Assembly: GCA_963750535.1 (NCBI GenBank)
Contig: CAVVRF010000025.1
Span: 1-64,000, forward strand
Source of the DNA: JAKFWF01 sp963750535
Lineage (GTDB): Bacteria > Pseudomonadota > Alphaproteobacteria > Rhizobiales > Hyphomicrobiaceae
Direction: 5' to 3'
Length of the DNA stretch: 64,000 nucleotides
A program made the translations under genes and the position numbers. Numbering within the stretch: position 1 is the first letter of the stretch; every line of letters starts with the position of its first letter. This document shows positions 55,978-63,948 of the stretch, piece by piece. The notes beneath the pieces are model-generated. The model saw only the letters and a list, made by a program, of their open reading frames with translations, searched no databases and was not told the DNA's origin.

Positions 55978-57339
55978 ATGGCAACCCTGGCAACCGACCT
56001 TGCGAACTTCGTCTCATCGATCAACCTCGAGCGATTGCCGCCCGAGGTGGTGGAGAAGGCGAAGGCCTGCCTGCTCAACGCCTACGGCATGGGTCTCGAC
56101 TGCCATGATACCCCCTATGCGCCGGTCGCCCGGGCGGCGGCGATCGCGATGGACGGCGAGGTCCGAGACGGCGCGACGATGCTGGCCGACGGCCGCCGCA
56201 CCACCGTCGGCGGCGCCTGCCTCGCCAATGCCGCGCTGTTCCATGGCCGCGGCCAGGAGGACACCTGCGGCGCGGCCCACTTCGGCACGATCCTGGTGCC
56301 GCTGCTGACCGCGATGATCGAAACCCGCGGCTATCCCACTGCCCGGCTGGTCCCGGCGCTGGTCGCCGGCTACGAGGCGGGCGGTCTCTTCGAGCATGCC
56401 TTGGCCGGCGCGACGACCCCGGCCGGCTTCCGATCGACCGCGACCTATGGCGTGATCGCGGCGGCGGCGGCGGCAGCGAGGCTGATGGAGCTCGACGCCC
56501 GACGGACGGCCGCGGCGCTTTCGACAGCCGTGTCGTTCACCGGCGGCGTCCTGCAATCATTCGCCGACGGCACCGACGAGTGGCGTTACCAGCCGGGCGT
56601 CATCGCCCGCAACGGCCTCGCCGCCGCCGAGCTTGCCCGCGCCGGCGCAGTCGCCGCGCCCCATGCCTTAGAGGGCAAGGCCGGTCTCGCCCGCACCTTC
56701 GGCCGCATCGACGTGGATGCCGCCGAGCTGCGCCGGCGGATCGGCGCCGACTGGTCGATCCACCGGGTCACCTTCAAGCCGTATCCCGTCTGCGCCTTCA
56801 ACCAGACACCGGTGACCGCCGCGCTGGCGCTGCGCGACGAGCTTGGCGGCGTGCCGCCGGAAAGCGCGCGCGTGCGTATGAACCCGTACGAGTGCGGCTA
56901 CGCCGGGATGGACGCCAAGGGACCGTTCACGACCATCTCCGGCACCCTGATGAGCATCCCGTTCTGCATCGCCGCGACCCTTATCCACGGGGTGCCGGAC
57001 ACGAAGCGGATGACCACCTACGACGATCCGAAGGTGAACGCGCTGGTGGACCGCATCACGCTCGTCAGCGACGCCAGCGTGCCAACGCTGAGCACGATCA
57101 TCGAGGCGACCGCCGCCGATGGCCGCAGCGTTGTGCGCAGCCAACGCATGACGCCCGCCGACTACAGCTATAGCCGCTCCGGCGTGTCGGAGCTGGTTCG
57201 GCGGGTCGGGCGCGAGCAGAACGTGCCGATGGCCGCCTTCGACCTGCTGGAAGCATTCGTCGACAAGCTGCCGGGCGGCGACCTGTCGCCGGTGCTCGCG
57301 GCATTCCGGCTGCTGGAGCCGCGACGGGCCGCAGCCTGA
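55978..57339 (+). CDS. MmgE/PrpD family protein
   Basis: A 453-residue member of the 2-methylcitrate dehydratase/cis-aconitate decarboxylase-like family. It has the all-helical N-terminal domain with the conserved LANAALFHGRGQEDTCGAAH segment (HGRGQEDT where others show HxLDFDDTH), GVIAAAAAAARLM, FKPYPVCAFNQTPVTAALAL and a C-terminal alpha/beta domain. Start chosen at 55978, preceded by GGAGG. It closes the Liv operon. It may dehydrate or isomerise a polycarboxylate intermediate; no prpB/prpC accompanies it, so 2-methylcitrate is only one possibility. Confidence 0.87.
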   Translation: MATLATDLANFVSSINLERLPPEVVEKAKACLLNAYGMGLDCHDTPYAPVARAAAIAMDGEVRDGATMLADGRRTTVGGACLANAALFHGRGQEDTCGAAHFGTILVPLLTAMIETRGYPTARLVPALVAGYEAGGLFEHALAGATTPAGFRSTATYGVIAAAAAAARLMELDARRTAAALSTAVSFTGGVLQSFADGTDEWRYQPGVIARNGLAAAELARAGAVAAPHALEGKAGLARTFGRIDVDAAELRRRIGADWSIHRVTFKPYPVCAFNQTPVTAALALRDELGGVPPESARVRMNPYECGYAGMDAKGPFTTISGTLMSIPFCIAATLIHGVPDTKRMTTYDDPKVNALVDRITLVSDASVPTLSTIIEATAADGRSVVRSQRMTPADYSYSRSGVSELVRRVGREQNVPMAAFDLLEAFVDKLPGGDLSPVLAAFRLLEPRRAAA

Positions 57340-57346
57340 CGCGGCC

Positions 57347-58363
57347 TCACGCAAGCCCGAGCCGCAGCAGGTCGTGCACGTGCACGACACCGGTCGGCTT
57401 GCCGTTCTCGAGCACGAACAATGCCGTGATCCGCGAGGCATTGATCTGCTCGAGGGCGGCCGACGCCAGCATCGTGGCGGCGATCGTCTTCGGGTTGCGG
57501 GTCATGATCTGACCGGCGGTGGCGTTCAGCAGATCCTGGCCCATGTGTCGCCGCAGGTCGCCGTCGGTGATGATGCCGACGAACCGGCCGTTCCTGTCGA
57601 CGATGCCGAGGCAGCCGAGCGCCTTCGAGGTCATGGTGACGAGGGCCTGGCTCATCACGTCGTCCTCGCGAGCGAGCGGCAGCCGCTCGCCGGTGTGCAT
57701 GACATCGCCGACGAACTTCAGCTTGGCGCCAAGCGAGCCGCCAGGATGGAACACCTTGAAGTCGTGTGCCGAGAACCCCTTGGCCTCGAGCAGTGCCACG
57801 GCGATGCAATCGCCCATGGCGAGTTGCATCGTCGTCGAGGTGGTCGGCGCCAGGCCGTGCGGACAAGCCTCGGCCGCGCGCGGCAGCTCGAGAACGACGT
57901 TGGCCGCGCGTCCGAGCGCGCTGCCGGCGCGCGAGGTGATCGCGATCAGCGGCACCGCGAACCGGCCGGCGAAATTGAGGATGTTCGAGAGCTCGACCGT
58001 CTCGCCCGACCACGACGTCGCCAGGACGCAATCGTCGCTGGTGATCATGCCGAGGTCGCCGTGCGAGGCCTCGCTCGGGTGCACGAAATGCGCTGGCGTC
58101 CCGGTCGACGCGAGGGTGGCGGCGAGCTTCTGCGCAATATGCCCGCTCTTGCCGATGCCGGTGACGATGACCCGGCCTCGCACACCCTTCAAGATGTCGA
58201 TCGCGCGCAGGAACGACTGGCCGAGACTGCCCCTCAGTGCCGTGCGCAGCGCCGACAGGCCCTGCGCCTCGGTTTCCAGCGTTCGCTGCGCGGAGGCGAT
58301 CGCGGCAGCGCTGGCTGCGGCCTCGGCCTGGGTGGCCAGGGTCACGGCGGATGACGGCTTCAT
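57347..58363 (-). CDS. kdsD: D-arabinose 5-phosphate isomerase
   Basis: KdsD/KpsF converts ribulose-5-phosphate to arabinose-5-phosphate, the first step toward Kdo of lipopolysaccharide. The 338-residue protein has a SIS domain (VIVTGIGKSGHIAQKLAAT, FVHPSEASHGDLGMI, SWSGETVELSNIL, CPHGLAPTTSTTMQLAMGD) at about residues 60-200 and two CBS domains after (DVMHTGERLP; IMTRNPKTI). The N-terminal 35 residues are Ala/Gln-rich. It is convergent with the MmgE/PrpD gene, eight bases apart. Confidence 0.95.
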   Translation of the reverse strand: MKPSSAVTLATQAEAAASAAAIASAQRTLETEAQGLSALRTALRGSLGQSFLRAIDILKGVRGRVIVTGIGKSGHIAQKLAATLASTGTPAHFVHPSEASHGDLGMITSDDCVLATSWSGETVELSNILNFAGRFAVPLIAITSRAGSALGRAANVVLELPRAAEACPHGLAPTTSTTMQLAMGDCIAVALLEAKGFSAHDFKVFHPGGSLGAKLKFVGDVMHTGERLPLAREDDVMSQALVTMTSKALGCLGIVDRNGRFVGIITDGDLRRHMGQDLLNATAGQIMTRNPKTIAATMLASAALEQINASRITALFVLENGKPTGVVHVHDLLRLGLA

Positions 58364-58630
58364 GCAGCTTGCTCCCCGTTGCCCGGAGATTCGGACACGG
58401 CAAGCATAGCAAACGCCGCCGCGCCGGCCAAATCACCAGGCCGCGGCATCCCCCGCTTATTCAGCAGCAGAACGCCGGTGCGCCGCGTCCTCCGCCGACC
58501 GTGGCCCGGCCCGGCGCAAGGGCGCATTCGGATCATTGTTGCGGCACGGCGCCGGAAGACCTACCTCTGCTGTAGTCGGCAGCCCCCGCGATCCCCCCGG
58601 AACATGCTGACAGCCATAGGAGATTTCCCC
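58364..58630. other. kdsD-DUF533 divergent intergenic region
   Basis: About 265 bases between divergent genes. It should hold both promoters. An AGGAG ribosome binding site lies just before the DUF533 ATG. Confidence 0.4.
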
Positions 58631-59776
58631 ATGTTCGATGCCAAGAGCCTTCTCGAAGCACTGGTCAAGGCCGCCGCCCCGCAGCCACAGCAGTCGCAGG
58701 CCGGCGGGCTCGGCGATCTGCTCGGCCAGATCCTGGGCGGCGCGCAGCCGGCCGCCGGCAGTGCCCAGCATGCGTCGCCGGGCGGCATGGGTGGCATCGG
58801 CGACATCCTCGGCAAGCTCGGCGGCGCCGCGCCGAGCGGCGGCCAGACAGGCGGGCAGGCAGCCGGCGCGGGCGGCCTCGAGGACATCCTGCGCAAGATG
58901 ATGCCGGGCGCCGGTGCGCCCGGTCAGGGCGCCCAGCAGGCTCCCGGCGGTGGTGGGCTCGGCGACATTCTGGGCAAGCTCGGCGGCACGAGCGGCCAGT
59001 CGGGCGGTGGCCTCGCCGATATTCTCGGCCAGATCCTCGGTCAGGCGACCACCGGCGTGAAGGAGGTCGGGCAGAAGGTCGAGCAGCACACCGGCATCGG
59101 CGGCCGCGCGCGTGACGCAGTGACGCAGTCGACCGGGCAGACGCCGGACGAGCTGCTGGCGAAGCTGAAAGACCTCATTGCCCAGAACCAGCTCGGCGCG
59201 GGCGCGGCGGCCGGCGGCCTCGGCGCCATCGTGCTCGGCACCAAGACGGGCCGCGCGGCGGCGCTCGGCGCGGCCAAGCTCGGCGCTCTGGCGCTGATCG
59301 GCGGCCTTGCCTACCAGGCCTACCAGAACTATGCGCAGGGGCGCCCGCTGATCACCGGCGCCAGCGGCTTTGTGGCGGAGCAGGCGCCGTCGGGCTCGGG
59401 CTTCGAGCCGCAAGCCGTCACCAACAATTCGGCGATCCTCTACATTCGCGCGATGATCGCCGCCGCCGCCGCCGACGGCCGCATCGACCAGGCCGAGCAG
59501 CAAAAGATCCTCGGCGGCCTGAAGCAGGCCGGCATCGAGCAGGGTGCGCGCGAGTTCATCACCCAGGAGATCCAGAACCCGGCGACCGCCGACGAGCTCG
59601 CGGCCGCATGCCAGTCGGGCGAGCAGGCGGTGCAGGTATTCACCGCGGCGCGCATCGCCATCGACCTCGACAGCAACGAGGAGAACGACTTCCTGGTCGA
59701 CCTCGCCACCAAGCTCGGCATCGACGGGAAGCTCGCCCAGCACATCGACGCCGTCGCCAGCGCGCAAGCCGCCTGA
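58631..59776 (+). CDS. DUF533/TerB-like protein with GDILG repeats
   Basis: A 381-residue protein. The N-terminal half is Gly/Gln/Ala-rich low-complexity sequence with five spaced copies of a short motif: GGLGDLLGQILGG, GGIGDILGKLGG, GGLEDILRKMMPG, GGLGDILGKLGG and GGLADILGQILG. A hydrophobic Gly/Ala segment (AAAGGLGAIVLGTKTGRAA to LIGGLAYQAYQNYAQG) follows near residues 195-240. A DUF533 domain from about 265 contains a TerB-like core (ILYIRAMIAAAAADGRIDQA). Related YebE-type inner-membrane proteins are envelope-stress linked. AGGAG precedes the ATG at 58631. It is monocistronic and ends at a clear terminator. Confidence 0.88.
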   Translation: MFDAKSLLEALVKAAAPQPQQSQAGGLGDLLGQILGGAQPAAGSAQHASPGGMGGIGDILGKLGGAAPSGGQTGGQAAGAGGLEDILRKMMPGAGAPGQGAQQAPGGGGLGDILGKLGGTSGQSGGGLADILGQILGQATTGVKEVGQKVEQHTGIGGRARDAVTQSTGQTPDELLAKLKDLIAQNQLGAGAAAGGLGAIVLGTKTGRAAALGAAKLGALALIGGLAYQAYQNYAQGRPLITGASGFVAEQAPSGSGFEPQAVTNNSAILYIRAMIAAAAADGRIDQAEQQKILGGLKQAGIEQGAREFITQEIQNPATADELAAACQSGEQAVQVFTAARIAIDLDSNEENDFLVDLATKLGIDGKLAQHIDAVASAQAA

Positions 59777-59807
59777 ACGGCGGCGAACGATCCCTCGGCA
59801 AACGAAG

Positions 59808-59837
59808 ACGGCACATCGCAAGATGTGCCGTTTTGTC
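59808..59837 (+). terminator. Rho-independent terminator after DUF533 gene
   Basis: ACGGCACATC (59808-59817) and GATGTGCCGT (59822-59831) form a perfect 10-bp stem with a GCAA (GNRA) tetraloop, followed by TTTTGT. It lies 32 bases after the stop codon. Confidence 0.88.
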
Positions 59838-59865
59838 GTTTTCGCGCGTTCGCGTCCGCCTCAGA

Positions 59866-59916
59866 GCCTGTCCGGGGGATTTTGCATGAAATCTCATGAA
59901 AATCCCCCGGACAGGC
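59866..59916. repeat. 18-bp perfect inverted repeat
   Basis: Arms GCCTGTCCGGGGGATTTT (59866-59883) and AAAATCCCCCGGACAGGC (59899-59916) are perfectly complementary. The 15-base loop itself contains CATGA/TCATG. On the minus strand the arm ends in a short run of T-complement, and the element ends three bases before the stop codon of the convergent dehydrogenase, so it may act as its terminator, but it is longer than needed. Confidence 0.8.
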
Positions 59917-59918
59917 CT

Positions 59919-60917
59919 TCAGAACATCGCGGGATGTACGCGATCGGGCGGGGTATGGCCGTCGAGGAATGTCTTGATGTTGATGATCACCTTCTCGCCC
60001 ATGTCAATTCGACCCTCGATCGTCGCCGAGCCCATGTGCGGCAGCGCGACCACGCGGTCGGAGGCGAGCAGCTTCGGGTTGATCGCCGGCTCGTGCTCGA
60101 ACACGTCGAGGCCGGCGCCGGCGATCGCTCCCGCCTCGACGAGGCGGGCGAGCTCGTTCTCGTCGATCACCTCGCCGCGGGCGGTGTTGACGATGTAGGC
60201 GGTCGGCTTCAGCAGCTTCAGCCGGCGCGCCGACAGCAGGTGGTAGGTCGCCGGCGTGTGCGGACAATTGACCGACACGATATCCATCCGCGAGATCATC
60301 TGGTCGAGCGAATCCCAATAGGTCGCCTCGACCTCCTGCTCGACGGCCTCGGGCAGCCGGCGGCGATTGTGATAGTGGATCTGCAGCCCGAATGCGCGGG
60401 CGCGCTTGGCGACCGCAAGGCCGATCCGCCCCATGCCGATGATGCCGAGCCGCTTGCCGTAGATGCGCTGGCCCAGCATCCAGGTCGGCGACCAGCCGGC
60501 CCATGGGGTGCGCGGCGATTTGAGGGCCGTCGCGCCTTCGGTCAGGCGACGAGGCACGGCCAGGATCAGCGCCATCGTCATGTCTGCCGTGTCCTCGGTC
60601 AGGACACCGGGCGTGTTGGTGACGATGATGCCCCGATTGCGCGCCGTATCGAGATCGATATTGTCGACGCCGGTGCCGAAGTTGGCGATCAGCTTCAGCT
60701 GCGGGCCGGCCTGCGCCAGCACCGAGCGGTCGATTCGATCGGTCACGGTCGGCACCAGCACGTCCGCCGTCTTCATCGCCTCGATCAGCTGGGCCTGGGT
60801 CATCGGCTTGTCATCGATGTTGAGCCGCGCATCGAACAGCTCGCGCATCCGGGTCTCGACCACGTCGGGCAGCTTGCGGGTCACGATGACCAGGGGCTTC
60901 TTCATCGAGTTTGCCAT
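59919..60917 (-). CDS. D-2-hydroxyacid dehydrogenase (glyoxylate reductase-like)
   Basis: A 332-residue NAD(P)-dependent D-2-hydroxyacid dehydrogenase. ANFGTGVDNIDLDTARNRGI, Rossmann motif LGIIGMGRIGLAVAKRARAFG, an Arg after the second strand (YHNRRRLP) suggesting NADPH preference, IVNTARGEVIDENEL (catalytic Arg), DVFEHEP (Glu) and ALPHMGSAT (His) are present. This pattern fits the GyaR/glyoxylate-hydroxypyruvate reductase group. The ATG at 60917 has AGGG upstream; a second in-frame ATG lies at 60905. The frame is intact, unlike the paralogue at 20634-21635. Confidence 0.9.
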   Translation of the reverse strand: MANSMKKPLVIVTRKLPDVVETRMRELFDARLNIDDKPMTQAQLIEAMKTADVLVPTVTDRIDRSVLAQAGPQLKLIANFGTGVDNIDLDTARNRGIIVTNTPGVLTEDTADMTMALILAVPRRLTEGATALKSPRTPWAGWSPTWMLGQRIYGKRLGIIGMGRIGLAVAKRARAFGLQIHYHNRRRLPEAVEQEVEATYWDSLDQMISRMDIVSVNCPHTPATYHLLSARRLKLLKPTAYIVNTARGEVIDENELARLVEAGAIAGAGLDVFEHEPAINPKLLASDRVVALPHMGSATIEGRIDMGEKVIINIKTFLDGHTPPDRVHPAMF

Positions 60918-61077
60918 GGCCCTACTGCTCGCTCCCGCTGATCAGACTTCGAACAATATTTCGTGTGGATGCCGGATTCGACCGGCTTGCAGTGCCGCCG
61001 CCACGACCTCTACCTACACGGATCTAACAGATGGCCTTGCCGATGACAAAGTCCGCCATAAAGTCGCGGCGGCGAAA

Positions 61078-61674
61078 ATGCAAGGTCGGTGGCAGGGGTC
61101 TGGTCTGGCCAGGAAACGACAATCGATAGCGGCCGCGGCGGCGGCAATGCTGGCACTGGCGGCAGCGGCCGGGCAAGGATCCGTCGCGATCGCCCAGGGC
61201 GCCGCCCCGGCAATCGAGTCTGCGAACGGTGCCACCGGACTGCCGGTGCCGCGCTTCGTCAGCCTGAAGTCGGACCGTGTCAACCTGCGCAGCGGCCCCG
61301 GCACCGAATACCCGACCAGCTGGGTGTTCCGGCGCGCCGGGATGCCGGTCGAGGTAATCAAGGAGTTCGAGGCCTGGCGGCAGGTCAGGGATGCCGAAGG
61401 CGCCACCGGCTGGGTGCTCAACACCATGCTTTCCGGTCGCCGTACCGCGCTCGTGCTGCCGTGGGAGATCAAGCAGGGCAAGTCCCCGCCGGAAGTGGCA
61501 TTGAAGGACGGCGACCGCGAATCGGCCAAAGCCGTGGCCCTGGTCGAGGCCGGGGTGATCGCCAACATCCGCACTTGCGACAAGCGCTGGTGCTTCGTGA
61601 TCGTCGGCGACTACAAGGGCTACATCGAGCAAAGCAAGCTGTGGGGCGTCTATCCGGGCGAGGCGATCCGCTAG
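61078..61674 (+). CDS. Secreted SH3-domain protein
   Basis: A 198-residue exported protein. A hydrophobic Ala-rich segment (SIAAAAAAMLALAAAAG) near residues 19-37 is a signal peptide. Two bacterial SH3-like (SH3_4) units follow, the first VNLRSGPGTEYPTSWVFRRAG with VRDAEGATGWVLNTMLSGRR, the second ANIRTCDKRWCFVIVGDYKGYIEQSKLWGVYPGE (seen in pieces RTCDKRWCFVIVGDYKG and KLWGVYPGE). Such proteins often bind the cell wall. Divergent from the dehydrogenase; the start is the first ATG before the signal peptide. Confidence 0.85.
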   Translation: MQGRWQGSGLARKRQSIAAAAAAMLALAAAAGQGSVAIAQGAAPAIESANGATGLPVPRFVSLKSDRVNLRSGPGTEYPTSWVFRRAGMPVEVIKEFEAWRQVRDAEGATGWVLNTMLSGRRTALVLPWEIKQGKSPPEVALKDGDRESAKAVALVEAGVIANIRTCDKRWCFVIVGDYKGYIEQSKLWGVYPGEAIR

Positions 61675-61720
61675 CGTCTTTCCGATTGAGGTGGAGCGCA
61701 CCCATCCCGCCTCCCCCATC

Positions 61721-61866
61721 CGTCATTCCCGCGCAGGCGGGAACCCAGTCAGGTTTCAGCAAAGACTGGTCTCGCAGTGACCACGCGCCCTCGGCAACTC
61801 TCGAGATCGCCAGTAGCCGAGGACTCGCTGAGGCTTGTCTGGGTTCCCGCCGGCGCGGGAATGACG
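61721..61866. repeat. Inverted-repeat element with 28-bp arms
   Basis: The left arm (61721-61748, starting CGTCATTCCCGCG) and right arm (61839-61866, ending CGCGGGAATGACG) are complementary with one mismatch. The CGTCATTCCCGCG...GGGAACCCAG type is a common dispersed intergenic repeat in proteobacteria. About 90 bases lie between the arms. It sits between the convergent SH3 and Fur-family genes, within a 290-base gap. Confidence 0.8.
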
Positions 61867-61963
61867 TCACTGGGGAGGTTGGCGCCAGCGCGAAAGTTTC
61901 GACCGATTCAATCTCGGTCGGAAAACCGCTAACATTTGCGGCCCGATCGGCCCCGCGGCCGGC

Positions 61964-62368
61964 CTATTTCGGGACCAGCCGCACCACCACGTCAACGTGG
62001 CTGATGGTCATGCCTTCCGGCGGCTCAGGCAGGCAATCGAGCTTCACCCGGTCGTCCGGGATATCGACCAGCCGGCCCTCGCGCTCGTAGAAGAAGTGAT
62101 TGTGGTTCGAGGTGTTGGTATCGAAGTAGGCCTTCGAGCCGTCGATCGCGAGCTCGCGCAGGAGGCCGGCCCGCTTGAACTGATGCAGCGTATTGTAGAC
62201 GGTCGCCAGCGAGACGCGCTCGCCGGCCGCGACCACTTCCTGATGCAGCATCTCGGCGGTCGCATGCCGATGCCCGTTGCCGAACAGGAACTCGCCCAGC
62301 AGCTGGCGTTGGCGCGTCGGCCGCAGGCCCGCCAGCCTCAGCAAATCCGAAACATTCCTCGTGGTCAT
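61964..62368 (-). CDS. irr: Fur-family regulator, Irr-like
   Basis: A 134-residue Fur-superfamily regulator. The winged helix shows LRLAGLRPTRQRQLLGEFLF and RVSLATVYNTLHQFKRAGLL. A His-containing stretch HNHFFYEREGRLVDIP takes the place of the Fur metal site. The absence of Fur's C-terminal Cys-x-x-Cys pairs and the LVDIP segment favour Irr, the haem-responsive iron regulator of alphaproteobacteria. AT-rich sequence with CATATACAAT lies about 50 bases upstream and may be the -10 region. Confidence 0.82.
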   Translation of the reverse strand: MTTRNVSDLLRLAGLRPTRQRQLLGEFLFGNGHRHATAEMLHQEVVAAGERVSLATVYNTLHQFKRAGLLRELAIDGSKAYFDTNTSNHNHFFYEREGRLVDIPDDRVKLDCLPEPPEGMTISHVDVVVRLVPK

Positions 62369-62517
62369 GCCAAGCTCTTGCGATCCTCGCCGGCGGGATG
62401 CCGGCAAGGTCATTGTATATGCTTATCAATTGCGGCCACTCCGGGCAATGGGGACCGCCGTGACGCAATAACGCGCCGTTCTGCCGACACAAACAACGCG
62501 CCACGCGCCGCCGGCGA
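62369..62517. promoter_or_regulatory. Upstream region of the Irr-like gene
   Basis: This gap holds AT-rich sequence that reads ATTGATAAGCATATACAAT on the minus strand, plausibly the promoter and perhaps an iron-responsive site. No perfect Irr or Fur box can be assigned by eye. Confidence 0.35.
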
Positions 62518-63798
62518 TCAAAGCTGCCGGGCGGCGTCCTTCCAGATGGCGATCGTCTCCGACACCTCGGCCGGTCCATGCGCGGTCGAAACGTAGTATT
62601 TCGTGCCGCCCTTCAGGATGCCGCGCTCCACCACCAGTGAGTTGAATTTATTGAGCTTCTTCTCGTCGGCCTGCAGCAGGTCGCGATAGTTCTCGATCTT
62701 GCCACCGGTGAAGAAGACCTCGAACATCGGCGCCTCTCCAATTACGCGCGCCGGAATGCCGAGCTCGGTCATGGTCTGCTGCAACGCCGCCATCAGCTGG
62801 CGACCGGTATCGAACGCGCGCTGGTAGATCCCCGGTTGCCGCAGCACCTTCAGGGTCGCGAGACCGGCCACCGCGGCGATCGGGTTGCCCGACAGCGTGC
62901 CCACCTGGGGCATGAACTGGGTTTCGTCGACACGTGATTTGTCGAAATGCTTCATGATGTCGTCGCGCCCCGCCACCGCCGCCAGCGGATAGCCGCCGCC
63001 GACGATCTTGCCGAGCGTGCACAGGTCCGGCACCACGCCGTAGTACTCCTGCGCGCCGCCATAGGCGAAACGGAAGCCGGTGACGATCTCGTCGAAGATC
63101 AGCGGAATGCCGGCATCGGCGGTCGCCTTGCGCAGGGCCTGCAGGAAGCCCGGTTTTGGCGGAATCAGTCGCTGCAGCGGCTCGACGATGACGCCGGCGA
63201 GCTCGCCGGCATGCTCCGCTATCATGGCGCAGGCGGTCTCGGCGTCGTTGAACGGGGCGATCAGCATCTCGGCCTTGAGCGCGCCGGGCACGCCGGCGGT
63301 ATCGGGCACCGCCTGCGGGAAGTTGCCGGGCGTCTTCGGCGCCATGCTCATCAGTGCCCAGTCGCCCATGCCGTGGAAGCCGCCCTCGAACTTCAGGATC
63401 TTGTCGCGGCCGCGATAGGCGCGGGCAAGGCGCATGGCGTAGTGGGTCGCCTCGGTTCCGCTCGACGTGAAGCGGACTTTCTCCGCACACGGCACGGCCT
63501 CGCAGATCGCCTCCGCCAGCATGATGCCGTGCTCGTTGTTGGCGAAGAACGTCGAGCCGCGCGCCACCTGCTCCTGTACCGCCGCGACCACCTCGGGATG
63601 GGCATGGCCGACGAACATCGGGCCGGAGCCGAGCAGGTAGTCGATATATTCCTTGCCGGCCACGTCCCTGACGCGCGGACCGCGGCCTTCGCGGATGATG
63701 ATGTCGGGGCCGATGTTGCCGAAGCTGCCACCGGGCAGGCTGCGCTTGGCGCGCTCCACGAGGTCGCTGTGGATGTCGGCGGGTGCGTGCGCGTTCAT
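62518..63798 (-). CDS. Glutamate-1-semialdehyde aminotransferase-like enzyme
   Basis: A 426-residue class III PLP aminotransferase. SLPGGSFGNIGPDIIIREGRG, VRFTSSGTEATHYAMRLARA, FEGGFHGMGDWAL, IFDEIVTGFRFAYGG and the PLP Lys in LGKIVGGGYPLAAVAGR are visible. It resembles HemL, but lineages like this often carry HemL paralogues serving other amino donors, and no haem gene is beside it. The upstream neighbour appears to be a folate-type oxidoreductase/GcvT-like tail, which points to amine or amino-acid catabolism. I leave the symbol empty. Confidence 0.85.
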   Translation of the reverse strand: MNAHAPADIHSDLVERAKRSLPGGSFGNIGPDIIIREGRGPRVRDVAGKEYIDYLLGSGPMFVGHAHPEVVAAVQEQVARGSTFFANNEHGIMLAEAICEAVPCAEKVRFTSSGTEATHYAMRLARAYRGRDKILKFEGGFHGMGDWALMSMAPKTPGNFPQAVPDTAGVPGALKAEMLIAPFNDAETACAMIAEHAGELAGVIVEPLQRLIPPKPGFLQALRKATADAGIPLIFDEIVTGFRFAYGGAQEYYGVVPDLCTLGKIVGGGYPLAAVAGRDDIMKHFDKSRVDETQFMPQVGTLSGNPIAAVAGLATLKVLRQPGIYQRAFDTGRQLMAALQQTMTELGIPARVIGEAPMFEVFFTGGKIENYRDLLQADEKKLNKFNSLVVERGILKGGTKYYVSTAHGPAEVSETIAIWKDAARQL

Positions 63799-63948
63799 GT
63801 CTCGAAGCCTCTACCGGGTTGCTGGGGGCGAATGATGTGATTGCTCATTTAGGCACGGCGCATTTGCGATTGTCGAATGACGGCATTGCAGGGTCGCCGC
63901 GCGGCGACGGCAGGGCACGCGGGACGCCCGGCAACCGGTCCGCCCCGC
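63799..63948. other. Spacer after the partial right-end gene
   Basis: 150 bases, high GC, with the upstream region of the aminotransferase gene. No terminator hairpin with a T-run is apparent. Confidence 0.3.

Noticed and set aside
62518..63798. Naming this aminotransferase hemL
   Set aside because: The family contains many HemL paralogues with other roles, and the neighbourhood shows no haem genes.
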